The position numbers were made by a program, and so were the translations under genes. Positions 50,570 through 61,200 of a DNA stretch of 64,000 nt are shown piece after piece. Under the pieces are notes generated by a model that was not told where the DNA came from, did no database searches, and was given only the letters and a program-made list of their open reading frames with translations. How positions within the stretch are numbered: the first letter of the stretch is position 1; each line of letters starts with the position of its first letter. The stretch is from PALSA-968 sp964387075 (GTDB lineage: Bacteria; Bacteroidota; Bacteroidia; B-17B0; Aurantibacillaceae), in contig CAYLVB010000001.1 in NCBI GenBank assembly GCA_964387075.1, positions 310,001-374,000 on the forward strand, written 5' to 3'.

Positions 50570-50597
50570 GTCACGTCGAGCGTAGTCGAGACGCGTG
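50570..50597. repeat. TCGAG-type dispersed palindromic repeat
   Basis: An imperfect dyad GTCGAGCGTAGTCGAGAC with flanking CACG / CGTG, of the dispersed repeat kind seen between Bacteroidota genes. Between anmK start and the cytochrome gene. Confidence 0.6.
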
Positions 50598-50670
50598 TAA
50601 TAATTTCGTCCCGTTATACTTTTAGAAAAAGGCCCGAGGCTAACCGGTTTTCAAATCAGGCTCGTACAAG

Positions 50671-50704
50671 GACCTCGATCCCGATAGCTATCGGGACTCG
50701 GTCT
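50671..50704. repeat. Palindromic intergenic repeat, possible terminator stem
   Basis: TCCCGATAGCTATCGGGA (50679-50696) is a perfect 18-bp palindrome extended imperfectly on both sides (GACCTCGA / ACTCGGTC). It lies 11 bp past the cytochrome gene stop. No T-run follows. Dispersed repeat family member by look. Confidence 0.65.
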
Positions 50705-50715
50705 GACATAGATCT

Positions 50716-51342
50716 TTAGTTGTTGGGGCACCCCGCATCCACCCAGTTCTGAATTTGCTGGATCTTGCAATCTGAAAGTTTGGGTAAAGTTTGTGGCATG
50801 GGCAGATAACCTGAAGAATGCTTGATGCTGCCCATCATCATGCCCGATTGGGCGCAGTTCTTCACCCCGTTATAATTCGTAAGGTTAAACCCGCCGTTGG
50901 GAGTTGTGGCACTGTGGCATTGTACACACCAGGTATCCATGAGCGGCTGTATATCGGCCGAAAATTTGTATTGAGAAGTATCGCAGCCTCCGCAATTAGA
51001 AGAGTTTGGCGCGCCCATGCTGATCCACGTTTTAATGATGCTCACCTGTTCAGAGGTCAATTGCTTATGCGACGCGGGCGGCATTTTGGGCGTATTGCCC
51101 TTGATGGCTTTGTAAATCGGGCTACGCAGCGGGTGACCTTTTACCACGCCTTTCAAAATATCATTGTAACTGGTAAATTTATATCCTCCCGAACCACCGT
51201 GGCAGCCAATACAATTAGCGGTAAAAATGGGGAACACATCCTCATCGAAACAGATATTCGGGTCGCGCGAACGATAGGTGCAGGTAGCCAATACAAGCAC
51301 GCTGATAAATAAAAGCCCGGCTAATTTGATGCGATTCGTCAT
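50716..51342 (-). CDS. Dihaem c-type cytochrome lipoprotein
   Basis: 208 residues. A lipobox (LVLATC21) marks an outer or inner membrane lipoprotein. Two CxxCH haem sites: C44-IGCH and C139-VQCH, each followed by a Met-containing loop (KMPPASHK, YLPMPQTLP) that could give the axial ligand. The design resembles the planctomycete-type cytochrome c domain (PSCyt1) repeated twice, likely an electron carrier on the cell surface or periplasm. The -7 box TATATTTG lies five bases upstream. No redox partner gene is adjacent. Confidence 0.85.
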   Translation of the reverse strand: MTNRIKLAGLLFISVLVLATCTYRSRDPNICFDEDVFPIFTANCIGCHGGSGGYKFTSYNDILKGVVKGHPLRSPIYKAIKGNTPKMPPASHKQLTSEQVSIIKTWISMGAPNSSNCGGCDTSQYKFSADIQPLMDTWCVQCHSATTPNGGFNLTNYNGVKNCAQSGMMMGSIKHSSGYLPMPQTLPKLSDCKIQQIQNWVDAGCPNN

Positions 51343-51441
51343 CCTAACAAATATATGAAATTAGCGTTGAATATTTCGGGTTAGCTATTTCGTATTGAAT
51401 ATTTAAAACGGCTGTTCCTAACTCGAAATAATCAACGGCTG

Positions 51442-51654
51442 TTATGGTACAGGATCGAAACCGCGCCCACCCCAGGGACCGCAACGCAAAATGCGTTTTA
51501 AGCCCAACCAGCAACCTTTCAGCGCTCCGTATTTATTAATAGCCTCAATGGCGTAATGCGAACAGGTTGGAGTATAGCGACAAGCGGGCATGAGGTATGG
51601 CGAGATGGCCCCCTGGTAGAACTTAACAAATAAAATAGCGATCTTTTTTGCCAC
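51442..51654 (-). CDS. yidD: Membrane protein insertion efficiency factor YidD
   Basis: 70 residues. It contains the conserved YidD block: FYQGAISPYLMPACRYTPTC, SHYAIEAINKYGALKGCWLG, ILRCGPWGGRGFDPVP. YidD assists insertion of inner membrane proteins, normally beside yidC or rnpA, neither of which is present here. Three bases after the hypothetical upstream gene, likely co-transcribed from the promoter at 51935. Confidence 0.95.
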   Translation of the reverse strand: MAKKIAILFVKFYQGAISPYLMPACRYTPTCSHYAIEAINKYGALKGCWLGLKRILRCGPWGGRGFDPVP

Positions 51655-51657
51655 CTG

Positions 51658-51924
51658 CTAAAGGTTTGCTTCTTTCCTGAAAGGATTGCAGTTAACTATG
51701 AACTTGAAGATTGACATGAACACGGGCTCGTGGTTGGCGGGAGCCTCGTGCTTTTGATCGTCCACATCATAATTGGCAGAAGAAGCTGAGGAAGGCTCAT
51801 TGAATTCAATACCGGGGCCGGGAGCGGCCACAGAACGGGGCGTCATGAGCGATGCAGCCAGGGAAATACCCAGCATGGGCACCAGCACAAACAGCATCCT
51901 TTTATTGGCTTTTTTCTTCTTCAT
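51658..51924 (-). CDS. Small exported or membrane-anchored hypothetical protein
   Basis: 88 residues: basic start, hydrophobic segment (RMLFVLVPMLGISLAASLMT), then a low-complexity acidic part and a short C-terminal hydrophobic tail (FMSIFKFIVNCNPF). It has a strong promoter and is co-transcribed with yidD. No family recognised. Confidence 0.6.
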   Translation of the reverse strand: MKKKKANKRMLFVLVPMLGISLAASLMTPRSVAAPGPGIEFNEPSSASSANYDVDDQKHEAPANHEPVFMSIFKFIVNCNPFRKEANL

Positions 51925-51934
51925 TTAAGCGGTC

Positions 51935-51964
51935 CAAATTTAGGGATTTAAATGTAACCACAAA
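51935..51964 (-). promoter_or_regulatory. Promoter of the small gene and yidD
   Basis: TTTG (51961-51964), 18 bp, TAAATTTG (51935-51942), 10 bases before the ATG of 51658-51924. Confidence 0.65.
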
Positions 51965-51983
51965 ATTCACATTTTACAGAATT

Positions 51984-54900
51984 CTACTGTTTAATTAGCT
52001 TTTGATCGAGCAGCGAACGGCCTTCTTTTAGCACTTGCAGGTGGTATACACCCGCCGGGATCTGTTCGAGGCTCAGGATGTTCTGCCCCCCGCTGACCTC
52101 GGCACTAAAGACAACCTTGCCAAGCATATCGTAAAGGATCACTGTCTTTGCGGATGGATCCCCGCTTTTTAAAGTTATGTTTCCGAAAGTAGGGTTTGGA
52201 AATACCGATAGCGCGCCATTACCCGAACCGTTCATTCCTGTAGTACGATTGTTCTTTACGTTACTTCTCGTTTTTACAATGGTTGAAAAAGTTCCCTGTT
52301 GTCCATAACGGGCGGTTGGGGTACAGTTGAAACCCGTGGCATCGATGCGCCAATTGGCAATATTGTTGTAGTTGAAATAACGCGGATCGTTAATGGTGGT
52401 CTGCGTTCCCGCCACAGAACCAATGATCTTCCAGAAACCGGTGTTATTGGTATCCACGCGCAGGTAAAAATTACCTACCGGCGTACTTCCCATTCCTTCT
52501 ATAAGGTACTGGTTCCAATTGAAAGAGCCGTTGAGCAGATCATTGAACCAAACGCTATTGTGGTATGGGCTTAAAGCACTGTAATTACCGCAGGAATCGC
52601 GTACCTGCAATTTATAACGGTATGCTCCAATGTTTGGATCCCCGTTAGCCGGCCCTACCGCGCGGTTATTATCTACGAACTGGCTGAGTGAATCTTTTGG
52701 AACAGCGCCAATACGCAGATAGGTATTGGTGGTAACCTCCCGATAAACAATAAAACTATCCGCATAAGCATAACCGATCTTATCCCATATAATGATATTG
52801 TTTACAGACATACTGTCGGCAGTTACCATACAGATAGGAACCGGGTTAGGCGTTGCCGAAGGAATGAATTGAATTCCGATCGTATCGCTCAACGGGCACA
52901 AATTGGCATCTGTAACAGTAACAGAGTAGACCCCGCTGGCCAAACCGGTGATGGATGAATTCGTGCTGCTTGTAGACCATGAATAAGTATAGCCCGGTGT
53001 ACCACCGGATGGTGTCACGCCGGCCATTCCGTCGTTATTAGCGCAGGTAGCGTGCGTTCTTGATTTTGTAAGCGTTATAGCAGTAGGCTGATTTATCGTT
53101 ACCGTTGGAGAAATGGTACAACTGTTTTGATCAGTGACCACAACCGTGTAGTTCCCCGCGGCGAGTCCCGTTGCCGTTTGGGTGGTTTGATTGGCGGCAT
53201 TGGCACTCCATTGATAAGAGTAGTTGGGCAAGCCATTAGTTACATTCACCTGAGCCGTTCCATCGCTACCACCGTTACAGGAAACCGGCGTTACTACAAA
53301 AGAAGCGGCCATTGTTGGGTTGGCCGAGATCGTTGCAATTGCGATCTTGCTGCAACCCGTAGCTTCGGTAACTTTTACTGTATAATTGCCGGCACACTGA
53401 CCGCTGATACTTTGTGTCGTAAGGTTTCCTGGCGTCCAGGAATAAGTTAATGTACCACTACCCCCTGTAACGGTAACAGAGGCTGAGCCAGTACACAATT
53501 GTCCGCAAACGGTATTTACCGTCGAAATACTCAGTGAAAGCGGCTGCGCGTATTGATTTTCATAAGATCCCATATCCACGCGACAAACCGTAACGCGCGT
53601 GTTTCCGGCTACGTCGATCGAAGGAGAATTGGTGGTAGGATCTCCTGTGTTGATGCATGGAGAGCCGGTTTGCAAATTCCAGTCTGCGTTCACGCCATCA
53701 AAGCCTGTTCCACTTCCCCCTGAAGGAGCCACGAAATTAGGTACTGTATTAATATTATTGACCGGATAAGTTCCTGTGTAAGTACCTCCGTTCAATCCAA
53801 AAGCCAGTTTGCCGCCTTCTACATCGCAGAAAGAAAAATTTGGGTCGCTGGCATCGTCCTCTAACATTACCTGGGCCCCTCCATTACCGGTGTTGCCGTA
53901 TATGACGCAGTTCTTGAAGGAAGGGTCAGAATTATTCCAACAATACAGGGCACCGGCCGTATCAGAGCTGTTGTTTACGATACTGTTGTTAAGCGCGGAA
54001 ATGATGGTGCTTGCGTCAAGATAGATGGCTCCGCCCTTATGCTCCGCGTAGTTATTCGCTATGCAGTTATTGGAAGCCTGGGTGATGGTACTCTGGTAAC
54101 AATAAATGGCCCCGCCATGATGTGTGGAAGAAGCGTTGGATGCCGAATTATTGGAAATAATATTAAAATTAATTCCTGACACCGTTGAGTTGAGGAGCGC
54201 GATTCCACCGCCATACCCGTTGTTATTGTTTATGATCGTATTGTAAGAGATAGCAGGCATGGAGGTCATCAGGCCGCAATAGATCCCACCACCATTTCCG
54301 CAGCTTGGGCCGGTGGCGTAGTTATCAGAAATAATATTGTGCGAAATAGTTGGGGACGAAGGCCCGGTGCAATAGATCCCACAACCACTTCCCGGGCCGC
54401 AGTTGCCATATGTTATATTACCTGAAATAGTATTATAAGTGATCTGCGGTGTTCCGCCATTGGTACAACCTATCCCTCCGCCTACTCCTTTTGAGTTATT
54501 GTAGGAAATATTATTATTGGTGATCACAGGGCTGGCGTTCTCAACAAATATACCCGCGCCTCCTATAAAGCCTCCGTTCAAAGGAATATTATTATACCAA
54601 ATTGTATTATAAGAAATGACAGGAGCACTTCCACGCAAACAGGCAATACCCCCTCCTACTCCATAAAGTAGGTTCACTCCGGCAATGTTGTACATAATGG
54701 TATTGTAATTGATGACAGGACTGCTTAAGGAATCGCAGCAGATACCCCCTCCCTGCGAGCCGGCCCAGCAATTGAGTATATAACATTGAGAAACCACAGC
54801 TTTGCTCCAGTTATTGAAAAAGAGCGCTCCCCCCCTGTCGTAATTCGTTACCCTTGCTTTTCCATACTGGAATTTACAAAAATACAAGCGTGAGGTATCG

Positions 54901-55232
54901 TTATTGGCACCGGGATTAATAAAGCGAACGCCCATAAAACCATTGGTTGTATCCTGCGCCGTAAAACGGATCGTATCCTGTGGGGTTCCCATTGCAAGAA
55001 GGCGGCCCTTCACGGTTAAATAAAGATTGGAAGATGTTTGAAAACGAACCGTAACGCCCGGGTCAATGGTAAGTGTTGAGTCATCAGGAATAGTAATATT
55101 TCCTGTTATATTATAGGGAGAACCGGCCAGGGTCCAGTTACCATACACGTTGCCGCCGGGTACAGTTGTTTGCGCCTTAGCCGCGAAGGAACAAAATACA
55201 AGACCTGCAAAAAGGAATAGTGATCTTTTCAT
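51984..55232 (-). CDS. Secreted parallel beta-helix protein with PKD-like repeats and T9SS sorting domain
   Basis: 1082 residues. Signal peptide MKRSLFLFAGLVFCSFAAKA. Residues about 70-480 are right-handed parallel beta-helix coils (NNISYNNSKGVGGGIGCTN, NNTIINNNNGYGGGIALL), as in pectate-lyase-like or polymorphic outer membrane repeats. Then SprB-like/PKD-like units (GTLTYSWTPGN, NYSYQWSANA, GYTYSWSTSS), an FN3-like region, and a type A sorting domain (LSVFPNPTFGNITLKSGD, GVYHLQVLKEG). T9SS cargo, surface-attached or released; adhesin or polysaccharide-binding role likely, no catalytic residues evident. A good promoter is at 55250. Confidence 0.88.
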   Translation of the reverse strand: MKRSLFLFAGLVFCSFAAKAQTTVPGGNVYGNWTLAGSPYNITGNITIPDDSTLTIDPGVTVRFQTSSNLYLTVKGRLLAMGTPQDTIRFTAQDTTNGFMGVRFINPGANNDTSRLYFCKFQYGKARVTNYDRGGALFFNNWSKAVVSQCYILNCWAGSQGGGICCDSLSSPVINYNTIMYNIAGVNLLYGVGGGIACLRGSAPVISYNTIWYNNIPLNGGFIGGAGIFVENASPVITNNNISYNNSKGVGGGIGCTNGGTPQITYNTISGNITYGNCGPGSGCGIYCTGPSSPTISHNIISDNYATGPSCGNGGGIYCGLMTSMPAISYNTIINNNNGYGGGIALLNSTVSGINFNIISNNSASNASSTHHGGAIYCYQSTITQASNNCIANNYAEHKGGAIYLDASTIISALNNSIVNNSSDTAGALYCWNNSDPSFKNCVIYGNTGNGGAQVMLEDDASDPNFSFCDVEGGKLAFGLNGGTYTGTYPVNNINTVPNFVAPSGGSGTGFDGVNADWNLQTGSPCINTGDPTTNSPSIDVAGNTRVTVCRVDMGSYENQYAQPLSLSISTVNTVCGQLCTGSASVTVTGGSGTLTYSWTPGNLTTQSISGQCAGNYTVKVTEATGCSKIAIATISANPTMAASFVVTPVSCNGGSDGTAQVNVTNGLPNYSYQWSANAANQTTQTATGLAAGNYTVVVTDQNSCTISPTVTINQPTAITLTKSRTHATCANNDGMAGVTPSGGTPGYTYSWSTSSTNSSITGLASGVYSVTVTDANLCPLSDTIGIQFIPSATPNPVPICMVTADSMSVNNIIIWDKIGYAYADSFIVYREVTTNTYLRIGAVPKDSLSQFVDNNRAVGPANGDPNIGAYRYKLQVRDSCGNYSALSPYHNSVWFNDLLNGSFNWNQYLIEGMGSTPVGNFYLRVDTNNTGFWKIIGSVAGTQTTINDPRYFNYNNIANWRIDATGFNCTPTARYGQQGTFSTIVKTRSNVKNNRTTGMNGSGNGALSVFPNPTFGNITLKSGDPSAKTVILYDMLGKVVFSAEVSGGQNILSLEQIPAGVYHLQVLKEGRSLLDQKLIKQ

Positions 55233-55249
55233 TGGGGGAAATTAGTATT

Positions 55250-55279
55250 CAAATATATGAAAATTCCGTTTTTAGCAAA
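55250..55279 (-). promoter_or_regulatory. Promoter of the beta-helix protein gene
   Basis: TTTG (55276-55279), 18 bp, TATATTTG (55250-55257), 17 bases before the ATG. Confidence 0.65.
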
Positions 55280-55288
55280 GAAACGGGC

Positions 55289-58201
55289 TTAGTTTTTTAC
55301 TTCCAATTGGTCAACATAATAATAAAGCGTTTTCCCCAACTTAACAACCTCCCAAAGCCCATCTGTACTTTTTACAGACTCCAGACCATCCACAGTTTTA
55401 CCGGGATGCTGAAGGCTTACAAGTTTCCATAGTTTTCCCTGGCGAAGAGCCATACTCTTTTTGTAGTCTACAGTAATGACCATATTCTTTCCTTCCTCAA
55501 TTTTAGAAACACGATAAGCTATCGAGGAAGTATCCTGCAGCGAAAAACGTTCGTTCCAGTCTGTGGCCGGGAACATGATCTCATCCACCCACTCCTTCAG
55601 CATCGGTTTTCGATCAGGCGAATAAATATTGAATTTCCCGCTACGCACGAAAGGAACCGTCATCACATCGACCATAATCGTATCCGGCAATTCATACCCG
55701 TTATGATCAAGTCGCAATATGACACTACGTTTATACGGGATCCTCTTATACTCGAGGCTGCAATTACGGGCCACCAGTTTCATTCGCTCATCATCCGGGA
55801 AGATCGCTTCTTCCAGTTGCAATTGAACATCAAAAGTTCCCTTGTGCGAATAGGAGAAACTCTCAAACAGTCCCTTCCTGTAAGCGGTGAACCATTGAGG
55901 CATGACCCATACACTGTCAAAACCGGCTCCTTCGTTCAAGGTTTTATGCTCACCCACATCAAAAAGAAACCATTGTCCCCTCAGCTTGTAAAAAAGCACG
56001 TTATCAAAAGTGCCCATGCTCAAAAAAGTAAGTTCCTCCTTTTGGGGGTCGTAAGGCACGGCCGGTTCTTTGATATCATCGTTCCTCACAAAACTGTTCT
56101 TCAGTTGGCTTCGCATGTCCGACCAAATGGTCATTTTCACCGGGCCGCTGCTGTCTTCGGTAGATTTCAGGATCACATCATCCACCCATTCTTTGAAGAG
56201 CATGGTATAGGTTGCGGAGTTCATAAAATTGAGCTTTCCGCCCGTAGAAACAATATACGGATGGGCCATCATGCTTTCCACATAATCTCCGTAGGTAGGG
56301 TCATACAGCATGCCGCCTTGCATGACATCGAATTTGTGGAGACTAAAATCCTTTCGCACCACGTTAAAATTAGAAACCGTGGCAGGCTTTATTTCGGGCA
56401 ATAAAAAGGTCATGCCCTTGTGGCAAACAGCGGCGGAGGCTATCTCGGTGAATTTTTCGTGCGGATGTAAAAGTTCTTTACCCGCGGGAGAATAGAACCC
56501 GATCATCCCGTTCTTGTACACCTTAAAAACCTGGCGCGTAAAATGATTTACCTTCATCAGCGAATCATTCATATCAAAATAGTTGGAGCCGCTATATTCT
56601 AATCTTATCGAATCAAATTCAAAAGGCACTAATGGCTTCCCTTTCCAATCACACACGCCCCATTTACTGTTGAGGCAGGCAATGATCGGATACGTGTTAT
56701 CCACTTTATAGTCTTCGCGCAACCGGCGTGATGGTTTGAAAACGGACACGTAATTCATTCCAAAGAACTCTCCATCCTTCTCCTGGTAAAGCGGCAGCAG
56801 GAGTTCTTCGTATTTAACAGGTAATTGAATTTTACCCGCTTTGTCAATTATTCCGGTCCTTCCTCCTGAAAATCCGTCGCCCAGCCGATGTGCAACCACC
56901 ATATGCCCCTGCATTTCGTCTTCGGTGAACATTGAATCACTTTGCGTGATCATTTTGAACTTGCAGCCTCCCTCGTTCCAAAGCCAGCCGATGAAGGTTG
57001 AATCATCGTAATCTGTCAGATCAGGATTGTTTCCGCGGTATTTGGTGCTTAGCCTGATCAGGCGCCCGTTCGCCGGATGAATGATCTTCCCTGTACTGTC
57101 GCAGATGCCCCAGGCCGATGTAGTGTCTGTCGAGGAGGCCGCATCATTTTGCAAACTGAACAGGTAATTGGGAAAGCGGCGGGCATCAAGCGCATTGTAA
57201 CTGGTCTTTTCAATGTTTGAATAAAGGAAAGGAAAAACAGTGCGTCCACTAAAATCAACAATGCCCGTTTTATGGTTCTTATACACCAACACGCGCTTAT
57301 CTTCGCCAATGACGGGCACATGATCGTATTCGCGCGGGATGACAAATTTGCCTGTCGTGTCTATCACGCCCCACCAGGCGCCCATCCTGGCGGGCAATAC
57401 AGGCTCAACATCATTCACGCTGGAAGAAGTGAGCCTGTGGATGGCGAGCGAATCGAATTGAAAAGGCGCGGTCTCTATTCCGTAAACATTAATTATTCCC
57501 CACTTCCCTTCGTTACGGGCTGCGAAATATGTTTTTATAGGCGGATCGATACGTTGCGAATAAAACGCTTCCAAAGAATCATAGACCGGCTTGAAAAGCG
57601 GAATGCCCATTGAATCTGTGATGCCGTATTTCTTTCCTTCGCGTACCATGAAGATCTTTCCTCCTGAATTTGTGACGCCTGCGGGTTGAGTGATCTCATC
57701 GTAATAATGCACAGGCTTTACCGGTTTTCTTACATCCACAACAGCCCACTTACCATTTTGATGCATGAAGAAACGCTTCCCTATGCCGTAATAATTCTCT
57801 GTTGCTACCTGGTCGAAATAACCGATCTCCGCATTTATTCCTTTCCCTAATTCGTACACCGCATACCCTTTTGGCGCTTCTACTTTAAAGAATTTTTTGT
57901 AATGCAAATACTCCATGCTCTTGAAAGCGGCGCCCGGGATAGGTTTCCCATTCTTATCAAGCAGCAGGCTTCCTTTCTTTGAAACAGCCTGGTAACAATA
58001 GAAAGTGTCTTTCTTTACCCACGGGATCACATGAATGTTTTGGTAGACCGGCGCCACCACCCACACCTTTGTCTTTGCATTGAAAAGCCCTGTCTTGCCT
58101 TTCTTATCCTTGATCTCGAGGTTTTGCCCAAAAGAAACAGCTAATACCAAAGAAAATGCAGCGAAAAGAAAGAGGCGAAAAACGGGGACCGAATTCTTCA
58201 T
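55289..58201 (-). CDS. WG-repeat secreted protein
   Basis: From ATG 58201 (970 residues; a TTG three codons earlier is less likely). Signal peptide MKNSVPVFRLFLFAAFSLVL with cleavage near residue 26. Many WG beta repeats (GKWGIINVYGIETAPFQFDS, GAWWGVIDTTGKFVIP, KWGVCDWKGKPLVPFEFDS) fill most of the chain; the C-terminal 300 residues have a different beta-rich composition. WG proteins are envelope proteins of mostly unknown role, likely for binding. No T9SS sorting domain is seen. It lies 30 bp downstream of the ABC transporter gene, so may share a transcript. Confidence 0.85.
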   Translation of the reverse strand: MKNSVPVFRLFLFAAFSLVLAVSFGQNLEIKDKKGKTGLFNAKTKVWVVAPVYQNIHVIPWVKKDTFYCYQAVSKKGSLLLDKNGKPIPGAAFKSMEYLHYKKFFKVEAPKGYAVYELGKGINAEIGYFDQVATENYYGIGKRFFMHQNGKWAVVDVRKPVKPVHYYDEITQPAGVTNSGGKIFMVREGKKYGITDSMGIPLFKPVYDSLEAFYSQRIDPPIKTYFAARNEGKWGIINVYGIETAPFQFDSLAIHRLTSSSVNDVEPVLPARMGAWWGVIDTTGKFVIPREYDHVPVIGEDKRVLVYKNHKTGIVDFSGRTVFPFLYSNIEKTSYNALDARRFPNYLFSLQNDAASSTDTTSAWGICDSTGKIIHPANGRLIRLSTKYRGNNPDLTDYDDSTFIGWLWNEGGCKFKMITQSDSMFTEDEMQGHMVVAHRLGDGFSGGRTGIIDKAGKIQLPVKYEELLLPLYQEKDGEFFGMNYVSVFKPSRRLREDYKVDNTYPIIACLNSKWGVCDWKGKPLVPFEFDSIRLEYSGSNYFDMNDSLMKVNHFTRQVFKVYKNGMIGFYSPAGKELLHPHEKFTEIASAAVCHKGMTFLLPEIKPATVSNFNVVRKDFSLHKFDVMQGGMLYDPTYGDYVESMMAHPYIVSTGGKLNFMNSATYTMLFKEWVDDVILKSTEDSSGPVKMTIWSDMRSQLKNSFVRNDDIKEPAVPYDPQKEELTFLSMGTFDNVLFYKLRGQWFLFDVGEHKTLNEGAGFDSVWVMPQWFTAYRKGLFESFSYSHKGTFDVQLQLEEAIFPDDERMKLVARNCSLEYKRIPYKRSVILRLDHNGYELPDTIMVDVMTVPFVRSGKFNIYSPDRKPMLKEWVDEIMFPATDWNERFSLQDTSSIAYRVSKIEEGKNMVITVDYKKSMALRQGKLWKLVSLQHPGKTVDGLESVKSTDGLWEVVKLGKTLYYYVDQLEVKN

Positions 58202-58231
58202 AAGAGTCAATTTCGCGAAAAGAGAAAAGAG

Positions 58232-61200
58232 CTATCGTGGCTTCTTGGGCATGATCATAGCAACCAGGTTGCCAAGGCCATCCAGGATCTTCTTGAGCAC
58301 GTCAAAATAGAGCGTGATCATCATGAAGATGGACATGGCCCAGATAACAGACAGGTTGAACCAGAAGGTCTGGTAATACTTGCCGAAGAACTTTTTCTGT
58401 GGTGCGTAGAAATGCGCGCGGCCCAGGTTGTCGTCCGGATCCAGAAAGATCGGGTTGGTGCGCTGAATGAGCTTACCATCCTTCTCAAGGCATTTCTCAC
58501 CCAGGTCGTTCTCGTTCTTCATGAAACTGTTCAGCGATTCGTTCTCGTATTGTTCCTGCAGTTTGATGAAGGCCTGCTTCTGCTCTTCGGTGGCGTTGAG
58601 CTTCGCGATGATCTCGCCGCGCTTATCACGGGCCGTTTTTTCGCGGTTGATGTAGTATTGCTTCAAAGTAAGCTTGCCGGTGCTGGCATCGTTCAGGTAA
58701 GAACGGGCAGCCGCCAGAACCTGCGGGCTGGCCTTATCGATAAAGAGCTTATCCATGAACTCGAACTTGATCTTGGGATGTCTTTCACTCTCCTTCATGA
58801 ATTCGTTACGCACAAGAGCGATATCTTTTTCAAAATCGTCCTTCTTTTTGATATCGCCCATCTCTTTTTCGATCTTGGCGATCTTCGAAGTTAATTTCTC
58901 AGCCCAATACGTCTTCTTGTATTCTGCTTCGGCAATGGCCTTATCGTATTTGTAGAATTGTTTTTCGTAGGCGTTGGCCTTGAACTGGTTCACCGCCAAA
59001 GCCTCAAAGGCCCAGCGGCTGGTCATCATCTCGCCTACTACAGGCACTCCGCCCTGTTTGGCAAGAATAGGGTTCAGTTTATCGAACTTCACCATTACGC
59101 CGCTTAACAGAAGCTGGGGGATGATGAGGAATGGAATTAAAATGTAAATGGTAACCGCCGTGTTGAAGCTCGAGGAAATATTAAGACCCAGCATATTGGC
59201 GAAACACGAAGTAGTGAACAGCACCAGCCAGTAATCAACCCACATTCCTTTCACTTCCAGTACGCTGTTACCCACCAGGATAAAAGTTACCGTTTGTATA
59301 GCGGATAAAGCGAACATGATGCATATCTTGGAAATGAGATAAGAACTGCGGCTCAGGTTCAGGAACGATTCGCGTTTCTGGATCTTGCGGTCGCGGATGA
59401 TCTCCTCGGCACTCACGGTGAGGCCGATGAAGAGCGCCACCACGATGCTCATGAACATGTAAATGGGAATATTCTCGTTCTCGCGGAAGACATATCCTCT
59501 CGTTGTATCAACGTCTGTATTGAAGTAACGCACGAAATAAGCAAGAATGAATGCGAGTACGGGAGCTTCCAATAAGTTGATAGCTAAGTACTGAGTATTG
59601 GTCAATTTACTCTTCACATCCCGGATGGTGTAAATGAAGAATTGCTTCAGTCGGTTGGGGGTCTTGAAAGTGCTCTCGGGAATCTCGGTATGCGATGAGA
59701 TCTGCTCGATCTTGCTTTCGATCTGTTCCTTGTAATGCGCGTTCCACTCGGGCGGCGATATCTTACGCTTGCCGGTCTGGTGCCCGTACTCGTCAACAAC
59801 CTTTGTTTCAATGATGTTGAAGATGAGCTCGGGGTTCACATTACCACAACTGATACACTCGCTCTCCTCGCTGTTCACGTGGTTTACGAGACGTTTGAAA
59901 TAGATCACAGCATCCACCGGGTTTCCGTAATAGATCGGGTAACCGCCCACATCCAATATCATGAGCTTGTCAAACATTTTGAATATCTCGGAAGAAGGCT
60001 GGTGAATGACCACAAACACCAATTTACCTTTCAGCGAAAGCTCCTTCAAAAGGTCCATGATGTTCTCAGAGTCGCGCGATGACAGACCCGAGGTTGGCTC
60101 ATCCACAAAAAGCACAGCCGGCTCCCGTATCAATTCCAAACCAATGTTCAAACGTTTACGCTGACCACCGGAGATTGTTTTTTCCAAAGGCGACCCGACT
60201 TTCAGGTCGCGTGTGTGCTCAAGGCCCAGGTCGGTGAGGGTTTCCATCACCATGGCACCTATTTTTGAATCAGGGAAATTCCCGAAGCAAAGCTTGGCGT
60301 TATAGAACAAGTTCTGGTAAACGGTCAGTTCCTCAATCAGCAGGTCATCCTGACTAACGTGACCGATCACACCTTCTATACGATCTTTTTGTGTGTGAAT
60401 ATTGATACCATTAATGAGCACAGCACCGCCGCTTGGCGTCTCAATACCGTTCAGCACGTTCAGCAAAGTTGATTTACCGGCGCCGGAACCTCCCATGATA
60501 CCAATGAGCTTACCGCTCTCCTCGCTGATGTTAATGTTGCGAAGGCCGAGTTTTCCGCCCGGGAACTTGTACTCGAGATTGAGCGACTGGAAAGAAACCT
60601 TTGAACTTGATTTGTCCGACAGGAATTTAGAGATAACGTCGGAATAGTAAATGGGTTTTACCTTGGTGCTTCGCAGGGAAGAACCGGGTGTGAAGATGTA
60701 GACCTTTTCTGGCGACATCGTTTGTCCGTTCAACTGCAACTCCTGCGCCCCTGTGAGCTTTAACGCATACATGCCCACGCTGGGTATGGAGATCACCCAC
60801 GCTTCTACACCTGCATTGAAGGTATCGCAGTAAATGTATTTTGTGTTCTGGGCGGAATAATCCTTGTTGTTATTGATCACCAGCAAGTGATCGGCATCGG
60901 GGTATTTATCGGTCTTATCCTCTACGAAGTTCTTCAGGTTCTTGAACTCATCGTTAGGGATGTTAAATGTTTCGGCAACGGTAGAAACGAATTCGTATTC
61001 CTGTTCAGAGATCTCGAAGTTAGAGCAGATAAATTCGAGAAGACGTATGAGCACGATGACCTTCTGGTTCTGTTCCAGCTCTTTGTTGATCTCCGTACAG
61101 ATCTTTAAAACCTTTACAGAGTTGAGCGAGGTACGCTTGGCTGATCCGTCCTTTTTCTTGGAAACAGAATGGTGAGATTCGAGGTACTCATCAAACAGGG

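Noticed and set aside
55703..56404. 233-residue open frame on the plus strand
   Set aside because: It is antisense inside the WG-repeat gene; no start signals or recognisable protein features.
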